Positions 5,076-10,180 of a stretch of DNA of 10,180 nt are shown here, in pieces. How positions within the stretch are numbered: position 1 is the first letter of the stretch; each line of letters opens with the position of its first letter. The DNA comes from an uncultured Pseudomonadota bacterium (GTDB lineage: Bacteria; Pseudomonadota; Alphaproteobacteria; Rs-D84). Location: NCBI GenBank assembly GCA_947165335.1, contig CAMVAB010000028.1, forward strand, positions 1 through 10,180, in the 5' to 3' direction. Made by a program: the position numbers and the translations under genes. The notes beneath the pieces were generated by a model. The model was not told where the DNA came from. It did no database searches and saw only the letters and a program-made list of their open reading frames with translations.

Positions 5076-7874
5076 ATGTCGAAATTTGCCCGTTGTTTAG
5101 GTATGATAAAAACCGCGTCAATGGCTATATTGACGGCATCTTTCGTTTCTGTTGATGCCTTTGCAGATATAACAATAATGGAATGGACTGCAAATGTTTC
5201 GGGTGGAACGGTTTCTGGTGTGGCAAGATGTGGGCCTAAAACTGGTTCTACATCAAAAACCTCAAAAAATTGGGTGTCTACTAATTGGGGCCTTCAAAAT
5301 GGCGGTTGCTATTGTCGTGCGCAAAATTTGAGTGACGTAAGTGATTGGTCTAGTGTTTCTGAAACCTATTCTACCGCATCAGCTGCAGGTGCAACAACTT
5401 ACTGGTATGGTTCTGGTACAAATTATTCTGCTGGGTTTGATGCTTGTGCCGCTGGTTGTGCTGACACGTGTGCGACAGCGTTTGAAAACAGCGCAACATA
5501 TCAAACTGATTTGTGTGGCGGAACGTGTAATGTTGTTAATAATACTACCGAGTATACTATTACATATGATAACAATGGTGGTTCCGGGTGTTCAAGCACA
5601 ACGTATACAGGAACAACGACCATTTGTACACCAACACGTGATGGTTATCAATTTGATGGTTGGATGGATGTTGGTACTACAGATATATATGATGGTGGCG
5701 ACACAGTACAGGGAACAAGTTTAAATCTTGAAGCACAATGGTCACAAATCTATACAATTACATATAACAACAATGGTGGTTCTGGGTGTTCAAATACAAA
5801 TTATACTGGAACAACAACATTGTGTTCCCCTACTCTTTCTGGATATTCTTTTGATGGTTGGGCGACCACAGATGGCGGATCTGTTGTGTATGCTGGTGGA
5901 GTTTCTGTGTCTGGTGGAGATTTAACTTTATACGCAGTATGGAGCGAAGTTGTTTGTAATGACTGTTTCTGCGGTGATAGTCCTACGCCATATCCAACAG
6001 AAGCTGTTGAAGGTCTAACTTCTTGGGATGATATGGTTACAGCAGGAACTATTACAGGTTCGGGTGATCTTTGGGCGCCTTCTGCAGAAACATGGGATGA
6101 TTATATAGACGGGCAAGAATGGAGCGTAACATTTGATAATGGTATTGTGCATGGTTATTCCGCGTGTGGCTCTCCAAACTGGACGATAGCAAAGTCGCCG
6201 TATTCTACACCTTTTTCGACAGCAAATGCGGGATGCACATGTTCTTTGGATGGGCAAAATTGGTATTTTGCTAAGAAATTTACAGTTGGTAGTGATCGTG
6301 CCACTAAAACAGATTATTGTCGTGCAAATTGTCCTGCGGAATGTGCTGCCCGTTTTGCTGCTGACACAGGCGATTTAAGAACAAAGATGGTAGATAGATA
6401 CGGCGAATGTCCTGTTGTTGCATCACAATCGACGCCTGTCCAATGTTCCGCAGGAACATACTTGCCTGGTGGTACATCAGTTTGTGCAACTTGTGTTGCT
6501 GGGAATTACTGTGGGGGCGGAACATTTACACCTGGAAATAATAATCAAGGTATGGTTAGTTGTGCTGCGGATATCGCTGCCAATTGGACAAGTGCTTCGG
6601 GTGCCTCTGCTAATACTGATTGTTATTATATTGTTACTTTGAATAAAAACGGTTTTAGTGGGACATTGTCTGCTGGTGCTGGTACAGGGTGCAGAGTAGT
6701 TAGTACCGTGGACAATACCACAAATGGTGAATTAAAGTTGTTTTATAACACTGCTTGCACATTACCGGCAATAAATATGACCCAATCTGGATGGCCAAAT
6801 TCAACAAGTTGGTCTGCGACAAATGAAATTACAGATAGCGTTTCTTCTGTGATTCCTGCGACGACTACGACGCCTGATGTTACTACATATTATGTACGTA
6901 AAACTTGTGCTGCGAATTATTATAAAAGTGCGGCAACGACATGCTCTGCATGTGGTTCTAACAGTTCTACTCCTGCAGAAAACGCTTCTTTGACCTGTAG
7001 TTGTGATACTGGTTATACTGCGAATGGTACAATCGGGGGAGCTGTTGTTAGTACAAATGGTTGTTTATATGCTGTGGGTAATAACCTGCATCTGCACGTA
7101 GAAGAAAAATTATATGATATGTTAACCCAGAGAATAACAACGCCTTCTATTTGTATTGATGTTGAAAACACTGTTTATTATGTATCTTTGGTACCGGCAG
7201 AAATAGAAAATGCTTTAGCCGTTGAATATAATAATAAAATTTATTCGGGGTGTGATATTTCAAATGATTATTGTATTGAAAATGGTGCTTTATATTGGGC
7301 TGATCCAAATTTATATTTGCAATCGACGGGGGGTCAGCATATAGATACTGGTGTTGTGCCAGATTTGGATACTGCTATTGAAATAGAAATGGCGGATCTT
7401 TCCAATTTAACTTATGGTTTGTTTGGTGTTAAAACAGGCTTGTTGGCTACGAGCGATGTGGGTTTTGGGATATCTTTGAGTAATGGAAAATTTGGTTTTT
7501 TCAGAAACGGTACTTCGGTATCTGCTATAACAAAAGATAATAATTATCATGTTTATTATTTATCTAATACTGATGCGTCTATAGATGGTGTTCCGTACAA
7601 TTTTGCATCTGCTGCATCTCCAATTGGTTCCCAGCGAACAATGTATATGTTTGGTTTTAATCATAATGGAACAGCAGTTGATAAAACAATAGGTGTTAAA
7701 TACTTAAAGATATGGTCTGGTAATACTTTGGTTCGACATTTTGTCCCGGTTCCTGCTGGTTTAGTGATCGGTAATTATACTGTGCCAGAAAATGGTATGT
7801 TTGACTTGGTAACACAAACGTTTTATGCTGCAACTGGCGGTGTTGGAGCTCTTCAGTACGGAAAAGTTCAATAA
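5076..7874 (+). CDS. Secreted Cys-rich multidomain protein with InlB-like repeats and a LamG-like C-terminus
   Basis: A 932-residue predicted surface or secreted protein, probably an adhesin-like or glycan-binding factor (inferred). A Sec signal peptide occupies 1-30, with cleavage likely after AFA. Order: Cys module A (about 44-151); two InlB B / Listeria-Bacteroides-type repeats (160-222 and 226-289), each YTITY-NNGGSG...GY-FDGW...W with an added Cys pair (172/184, 238/250); Cys module B (about 352-445) sharing the CxC and Cx3Cx3C pattern with A; a Cys-rich stretch with CSAGTYLPGG and CVAGNYCGGG (457-516) resembling GCC2/GCC3 or TNFR-like repeats; an ITYxN-like segment (518-608); another Cys-rich stretch (611-663); and a C-terminal LamG-like domain (about 746-930) with YLQSTGGQHIDTG and LKIWSGNTLVRHFVPV. 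No C-terminal anchor, sortase motif or beta-barrel is visible. ATG 5076 follows AAAGG at 5067-5071. The many Cys imply disulfide formation outside the cytoplasm. Confidence 0.9.
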   Translation: MSKFARCLGMIKTASMAILTASFVSVDAFADITIMEWTANVSGGTVSGVARCGPKTGSTSKTSKNWVSTNWGLQNGGCYCRAQNLSDVSDWSSVSETYSTASAAGATTYWYGSGTNYSAGFDACAAGCADTCATAFENSATYQTDLCGGTCNVVNNTTEYTITYDNNGGSGCSSTTYTGTTTICTPTRDGYQFDGWMDVGTTDIYDGGDTVQGTSLNLEAQWSQIYTITYNNNGGSGCSNTNYTGTTTLCSPTLSGYSFDGWATTDGGSVVYAGGVSVSGGDLTLYAVWSEVVCNDCFCGDSPTPYPTEAVEGLTSWDDMVTAGTITGSGDLWAPSAETWDDYIDGQEWSVTFDNGIVHGYSACGSPNWTIAKSPYSTPFSTANAGCTCSLDGQNWYFAKKFTVGSDRATKTDYCRANCPAECAARFAADTGDLRTKMVDRYGECPVVASQSTPVQCSAGTYLPGGTSVCATCVAGNYCGGGTFTPGNNNQGMVSCAADIAANWTSASGASANTDCYYIVTLNKNGFSGTLSAGAGTGCRVVSTVDNTTNGELKLFYNTACTLPAINMTQSGWPNSTSWSATNEITDSVSSVIPATTTTPDVTTYYVRKTCAANYYKSAATTCSACGSNSSTPAENASLTCSCDTGYTANGTIGGAVVSTNGCLYAVGNNLHLHVEEKLYDMLTQRITTPSICIDVENTVYYVSLVPAEIENALAVEYNNKIYSGCDISNDYCIENGALYWADPNLYLQSTGGQHIDTGVVPDLDTAIEIEMADLSNLTYGLFGVKTGLLATSDVGFGISLSNGKFGFFRNGTSVSAITKDNNYHVYYLSNTDASIDGVPYNFASAASPIGSQRTMYMFGFNHNGTAVDKTIGVKYLKIWSGNTLVRHFVPVPAGLVIGNYTVPENGMFDLVTQTFYAATGGVGALQYGKVQ
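5205..5528 (+). repeat. Cys module, copy A, in the secreted protein
   Basis: Residues about 44-151: C52, C78-x-C80, C124-x3-C128-x3-C132, C147, C151. It shares spacing and surrounding residues (G-V-G-x-A-x-CG, N-x-GC-x-C) with copy B at 6129-6410. Protein-level repeat only; the DNA has diverged. Confidence 0.65.
5553..5942 (+). repeat. Two tandem InlB B-type repeats
   Basis: Unit 1 at 5553-5741 and unit 2 at 5751-5942, offset 198 bases (66 codons). Both encode YTITY, NNGGSGC, YTGTTT, C, P, T, GY, FDGW and a terminal W. DNA identity is still high over the first half of each unit, pointing to internal duplication. In the known family the unit is a small ubiquitin-like beta fold of bacterial surface proteins. 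Confidence 0.8.
6129..6410 (+). repeat. Cys module, copy B, in the secreted protein
   Basis: Residues about 352-445: C364, C387-x-C389, C415-x3-C419-x3-C423, C445. The order and the exact CxC and Cx3Cx3C spacings match copy A at 5205-5528. Confidence 0.65.
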
Positions 7875-7897
7875 AATAATAAAGGATGGTTATATAA

Positions 7898-8095
7898 ATG
7901 AAAAAACAAAAAAAATCTGATACAAGACGTTTTTTTGAAACGATGTGGATTATGGTTAAATATGATGTTTTGCCATGGATGGTCGGGGCTGGGATTGTGG
8001 CGTTAACAATATTGTCCTTGCAAGACGCGAAAGCGAAAGACTGTTTTTCACAACAAAAGAACATTCAGTCGTCTATTTTTCAAAAACAAAGATAA
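7898..8095 (+). CDS. Small single-span membrane protein, 65 residues
   Basis: Family not recognised. The basic N-terminus (KKQKK, RR within the first 11 residues) is followed by one hydrophobic segment at about 24-41 (LPWMVGAGIVALTILS), then a hydrophilic tail with one Cys (C49) and several Gln and Lys. The positive-inside rule suggests a cytoplasmic N-terminus and a periplasmic tail. It starts 23 bases after the stop of the secreted protein, with AAAGGA at 7881-7886 and no promoter or terminator in the gap, so the two are probably co-transcribed and the membrane protein could serve the secreted one. The AAAGGA-to-ATG spacing (11 bases) is a little long. The short length leaves some doubt, but the start signal, membrane segment and operon position support a real gene. 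Confidence 0.7.
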   Translation: MKKQKKSDTRRFFETMWIMVKYDVLPWMVGAGIVALTILSLQDAKAKDCFSQQKNIQSSIFQKQR

Positions 8096-8099
8096 AACA

Positions 8100-8127
8100 T
8101 TGACAAATAATATTTTTTGGTTATAAT
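8100..8127 (+). promoter_or_regulatory. Consensus sigma70-like promoter for the 59-residue gene
   Basis: TTGACA (8100-8105), a 16-base spacer and TATAAT (8122-8127): both hexamers are exact consensus. It begins five bases after the stop of the 65-residue gene. The predicted start is near 8133-8135, about 21 bases before the ATG. Confidence 0.85.
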
Positions 8128-8146
8128 GATTTCAAATAACCAAAAA
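8114..8146 (+). promoter_or_regulatory. Inverted repeat over the -10 and start site (operator candidate)
   Basis: Perfect 11-bp arms TTTTTGGTTAT (8114-8124) and ATAACCAAAAA (8136-8146) around an 11-base centre. The arms cover the upstream half of the -10 and the first transcribed bases, reaching the ribosome binding site AAAAAGG. A repressor bound here would block the promoter. Alternatively, in transcripts reading through from upstream, the hairpin would pair the A-rich part of the ribosome binding site. Neither role is proven. Confidence 0.5.
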
Positions 8147-8154
8147 GGTAAAAA

Positions 8155-8334
8155 ATGAAAAAGTTTAAAACAGAACGAGATTGGAAAGATTTAGAACGTG
8201 CAGACAAGATAGCTTTGCTTATAGGTTTTGTTATGTGGGCTTTGTTGTCGTCTGGTGTTTGTGTCAAAAATTACAACAAACATCAATATTTACAAAAAAA
8301 TATATTGAAAACAGAAATGGTTAAACATCGTTAA
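8155..8334 (+). CDS. Small single-span membrane protein, 59 residues
   Basis: Family not recognised. It begins MKKFKTERDWKDLERADK, a charged N-terminus of about 18 residues, followed by one hydrophobic segment (about 19-37, IALLIGFVMWALLSSGVCV) containing a Cys (C36) near its outer end, then a short basic tail ending VKHR. The ATG at 8155 follows AAAAAGG with six bases between, and the TAA is at 8332-8334. A fully consensus promoter with an overlapping inverted repeat lies upstream and a strong terminator 17 bases downstream, so a complete single-gene transcription unit surrounds it. The layout (MKK start, one span, a Cys at or just after its C-terminal end, basic tail) parallels the 65-residue protein just upstream, although clear sequence similarity is lacking. 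Confidence 0.75.
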   Translation: MKKFKTERDWKDLERADKIALLIGFVMWALLSSGVCVKNYNKHQYLQKNILKTEMVKHR

Positions 8335-8350
8335 TTTTTATTTTTATAAT

Positions 8351-8378
8351 AAAAAACCGCCAGACCGGCGGTTTTTTT
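8351..8378. terminator. Bidirectional terminator between the 59-residue gene and rpsI
   Basis: Six A residues, a CCGCC / GGCGG stem with loop AGACC, then seven T residues. It lies 17 bases after the plus-strand stop (8334) and 26 bases after the rpsI stop (8404, minus strand). Both orientations have a T tract, so it should end both converging transcripts. Confidence 0.9.
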
Positions 8379-8403
8379 GTTTGTTTTCCAATTTGCAATA
8401 CGA

Positions 8404-8961
8404 TTAACGTTTGCTGAACTGAGTTGAACGACGAGCCTTGTGATAACCATAGTGTTTACGTTCAACAACACGGCTGTCGCGTGTAAGGAATCCGGCAGCT
8501 TTCAAAGCTTTGCGTAAATCTGGTTCTGCTTTTTCCAATGCTTTGGAAATACCATGTTTTACAGCACCAGCTTGACCTGATAAACCACCGCCTTGAACCA
8601 TTGCAACAACATCGTATGAACCGTCGCGTTTTGTAACATCAAACGGTTGAACCAAAATCATTTGCAACACAGAACGTTTGAAATAAACTTTCATTTCAAC
8701 GCCATTTATTGTGATTTTGCCCTTACCTGGTGTCAAATAAACGCGAGCAATAGAATCTTTACGTTTACCTGTTGCATAAACAGAACCGTTTAATTTTGCA
8801 GCTGCGACTTTTGCTTCTGCTGGTTTAGTTTCTGTTTTTTTAGCAGTTGTTTTTGGAGCCGCTGCTTTTTTAACAGTTTCTTTTTTTGCAGGGGCTGCTT
8901 TCTTTACTGTTTCTTTCTTAGCAGCTGTTTTTGTTGCTGCTGTTTTCTTTGTTTCTGCCAT
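8404..8961 (-). CDS. rpsI: 30S ribosomal protein S9 with Lys/Ala-rich N-terminal extension
   Basis: S9 belongs to the 30S head, and its C-terminal tail reaches the P-site tRNA. The core starts at about residue 58 (NGSVYATGKRKDSIARVYL), contains the family signature GGGLSGQAGAVKHGISKAL at 124-142, and ends in the standard RRSTQFSKR. The first 55 residues are a Lys/Ala/Thr-rich extension with KKETVKKAA twice (15-23 and 26-34), resembling histone-H1-like tails; alphaproteobacterial S9 often has some extension, but this one is long (185 residues in total versus about 130 in E. coli). The start is fixed by the TAATG overlap with rplM and by AGGGG upstream inside the rplM end, so the two are translationally coupled. 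A terminator follows at 8351-8378. Confidence 0.97.
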   Translation of the reverse strand: MAETKKTAATKTAAKKETVKKAAPAKKETVKKAAAPKTTAKKTETKPAEAKVAAAKLNGSVYATGKRKDSIARVYLTPGKGKITINGVEMKVYFKRSVLQMILVQPFDVTKRDGSYDVVAMVQGGGLSGQAGAVKHGISKALEKAEPDLRKALKAAGFLTRDSRVVERKHYGYHKARRSTQFSKR

Positions 8962-9434
8962 TATTCACCCCTTTTGTTTTTGCGGTTCAAACTTGCAAAA
9001 TCGATGACGATTGGATTTTGTGCAACGTGTTTGTGTTCTGCGCCTGCATAAACATGCAATTTAGTCAAACGTTTGTTTGCTAATGCAACAGCAGTGCGAC
9101 GACCCATCATGCGTTTAACAGCATTAGTGATAAGTTTTTCTGGCTTTTCACTGCGCATTTGACCAAGGGTTCTTTCTTTTGTGCTTCCTGTCCACAAAGA
9201 GTGCCAAAAGAATTTTGTCTTTTCAGCTTTGTGACCAGTCAAAGCAACCTTGTTTGCGTTGATAATAATAACATGATCGCCACAATCCATGTTTGGTGTC
9301 CATGTTGGTTTGTTTTTGCCACGAAGGATGTTCGCTGTGAAAGCAGCAAGGCGTCCCAAAGTGCAATTTGTTGCGTCAATCAGATACCATTTGGCTTCTA
9401 ATTCGCACTTTTTTAATGATTTTGTTTGTGCCAT
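8961..9434 (-). CDS. rplM: 50S ribosomal protein L13
   Basis: An early-assembly protein of the 50S subunit that binds 23S rRNA. Its 157 residues are close to the family norm, with a slightly extended N-terminus. Conserved features: WYLIDATNCTLGRLA at 16-30, ILRGKNKPTWTPNMDCGDHVIIINA at 36-60, LTGHKAEKTKFFWHS at 65-79 and the C-terminal LHVYAGAEHKHVAQNP at 126-141. The region usually reading GMLP is RMMGRR (108-113) here, a mild deviation. The ATG at 9434 follows AAAAGG with suitable spacing. It is the first gene of the rplM-rpsI pair, an order conserved across bacteria, with its promoter at 9474-9502 and a leader of only about 33 bases. Confidence 0.97.
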   Translation of the reverse strand: MAQTKSLKKCELEAKWYLIDATNCTLGRLAAFTANILRGKNKPTWTPNMDCGDHVIIINANKVALTGHKAEKTKFFWHSLWTGSTKERTLGQMRSEKPEKLITNAVKRMMGRRTAVALANKRLTKLHVYAGAEHKHVAQNPIVIDFASLNRKNKRGE

Positions 9435-9465
9435 TGTTTTTACCTTTTAGTGTTTGTTAAAAATA

Positions 9466-9493
9466 GCGGGCTTATTATGTCTCGAAAGCCCGC
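9466..9493 (-). terminator. Terminator-like hairpin after argS, overlapping the rplM promoter
   Basis: 8-bp perfect arms GCGGGCTT / AAGCCCGC with a 12-base loop, followed in the minus direction by TATTTTTAAC. It lies about 43 bases past the argS stop. The loop holds the rplM -10 box. The rplM transcript itself would begin inside the 3' arm and so could not form the hairpin. Confidence 0.65.
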
Positions 9494-9502
9494 AAATGTC
9501 AA
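9474..9502 (-). promoter_or_regulatory. Sigma70-like promoter for rplM-rpsI
   Basis: Minus strand TTGACA (9497-9502), a 17-base spacer and CATAAT (9474-9479). The -35 is exact and the -10 differs at one base. The expected start is near 9467. Confidence 0.75.
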
Positions 9503-9535
9503 GAAAAATCTATATGGTATTATATTACCGCAACG

Positions 9536-10180
9536 CTACATCTCTGCTGGAATCTTTAAACCCATTAAGTCAATAGTGGTTGCCAATGTGTCAAAGGCAA
9601 GTTTAGCAATATATAAACGCCCTTCTCTCGTTTGTTCATCAATGTCATCACGCAAAATTGGACAATTATGATAGAAAGTATTTGCCAATTGGCATAAATC
9701 GTATGCGTAATTAGCAATCATATCTGTTGCACGATTTTCATATGCAGTTAATATAGTTTTTTCAAAATCCATAATTTCAATTAACAAATTGCGTTCATCA
9801 ATTGATAAATCAAAATGTCCTGGTTTTGTAATATTTGCGTCTGCGCGTTTCAAAACAGAATTCAAACGAACCGCAGTATATAATATATATGGACCTGTTT
9901 TCCCTTCAAAACTTGTAATAGAATTTGGATCAAATATATAATCAGAACGGACATCATGCAATAAATCGTTGAATTTAACGGCTGCCAAAGCAATAGATTT
10001 AATTGTTTCGTCATCCAAATTTTTCCCGGATTCTTTGACGCGTTCGCGCACAGCTTCTGTTGCTGTATCTAATATATCTGTTAAATTAGCCACACCGCCA
10101 TCGCGTGTTTTGAATGGTTTTCCATCGTTTCCAGTTATTGCGCCAAATCCAGTATGGAACAATTCTGCGTGCGTTAAATC
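9536..10180 (-). CDS. argS: Arginyl-tRNA synthetase, C-terminal part (cut by the window edge)
   Basis: A class I synthetase that charges tRNA-Arg. Only the last 214 residues are visible; the frame is open to the right edge and reads DLTHAELFHTGFGAITG at the cut, so the true start lies outside and the TTG at 10162 is internal. The degenerate KMSKS-equivalent appears as GKPFKTR (residues 20-26 of the visible part), followed by the ArgRS-typical SDYIFD and SFEGKTGPYILYTAVR, and then the helical DALR anticodon-binding domain ending DLMGLKIPAEM with a TAG stop. Closing in a -GLxxPxxM sequence is standard for ArgRS. It is the next gene upstream of rplM on the same strand, with 101 bases between them holding a terminator-like hairpin and the rplM promoter. 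Confidence 0.93.
   Translation of the reverse strand, partial: DLTHAELFHTGFGAITGNDGKPFKTRDGGVANLTDILDTATEAVRERVKESGKNLDDETIKSIALAAVKFNDLLHDVRSDYIFDPNSITSFEGKTGPYILYTAVRLNSVLKRADANITKPGHFDLSIDERNLLIEIMDFEKTILTAYENRATDMIANYAYDLCQLANTFYHNCPILRDDIDEQTREGRLYIAKLAFDTLATTIDLMGLKIPAEM

Noticed and set aside
5076..7874. Prophage or horizontally acquired island, suggested by the LamG-like domain.
   Set aside because: No integrase, att-like repeats, tRNA or phage genes flank it; the locus sits between housekeeping genes with normal terminators. Transfer cannot be excluded without relatives.
7696..8064. A 122-residue minus-strand ORF across the end of the secreted protein and the 65-residue gene.
   Set aside because: Its codons are the complement of two better-supported plus-strand genes, it has no recognisable domain, and plus-strand start signals are clear.
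9536..10162. A complete short ORF starting with TTG at 10162.
   Set aside because: The frame continues to the window edge with ArgRS-like sequence; the visible part is the C-terminal piece of a cut gene.
1..10180. CRISPR arrays, insertion sequences, rRNA or tRNA genes.
   Set aside because: Read on both strands; no spaced direct repeats, transposase-like frames, terminal inverted repeats or RNA gene cores were found.

Overview
The window is an AT-rich bacterial chromosome segment of mostly housekeeping genes, with one accessory locus in the middle. Ribosomal proteins S1, S9 and L13, trigger factor, an adenylate-kinase-family enzyme and the C-terminal part of arginyl-tRNA synthetase are all recognisable and on the minus strand. 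The style of these proteins, together with a secreted protein carrying Cys-containing Listeria-Bacteroides (InlB B-type) repeats, suggests a reduced, host- or gut-associated alphaproteobacterium (the uncultured RF32 / Rs-D84 type). That placement is inference from memory of such proteins; no search was run.

Layout. Minus-strand block at 11-4902: trigger factor (3604-4902), an unrecognised 320-residue soluble protein (2530-3492), rpsA (676-2364 from the start argued here) and an Adk-family kinase (11-568). Each has its own sigma70-like promoter, and a hairpin terminator follows tig, the 320-residue gene and rpsA. Plus-strand accessory block at 5076-8334: a 932-residue secreted Cys-rich multidomain protein, a 65-residue single-span membrane protein 23 bases after it, and a separately promoted 59-residue single-span membrane protein at 8155-8334. 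A bidirectional terminator at 8351-8378 separates this block from the minus-strand rplM-rpsI operon (8404-9434, TAATG overlap), which lies downstream of argS (9536 to the right edge). No stretch over 300 bases lacks a gene; the longest gap, 4903-5075, holds two divergent promoters.

Most interesting points: (1) the secreted protein contains two copies of a cysteine module with the signature C-x(22-25)-C-x-C...C-x3-C-x3-C...C, flanking two InlB-like repeats that have each gained a Cys pair, and it ends in a LamG-like domain; (2) the rpsA leader folds on paper into three consecutive hairpins with a possible pseudoknot and no Shine-Dalgarno, recalling autoregulated S1 leaders; (3) the 59-residue gene has a fully consensus promoter whose -10 and start region lie under a perfect 11-bp inverted repeat; (4) the rplM -10 box sits exactly in the loop of the hairpin that appears to terminate argS. 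No mobile element, CRISPR array, tRNA or rRNA was seen.
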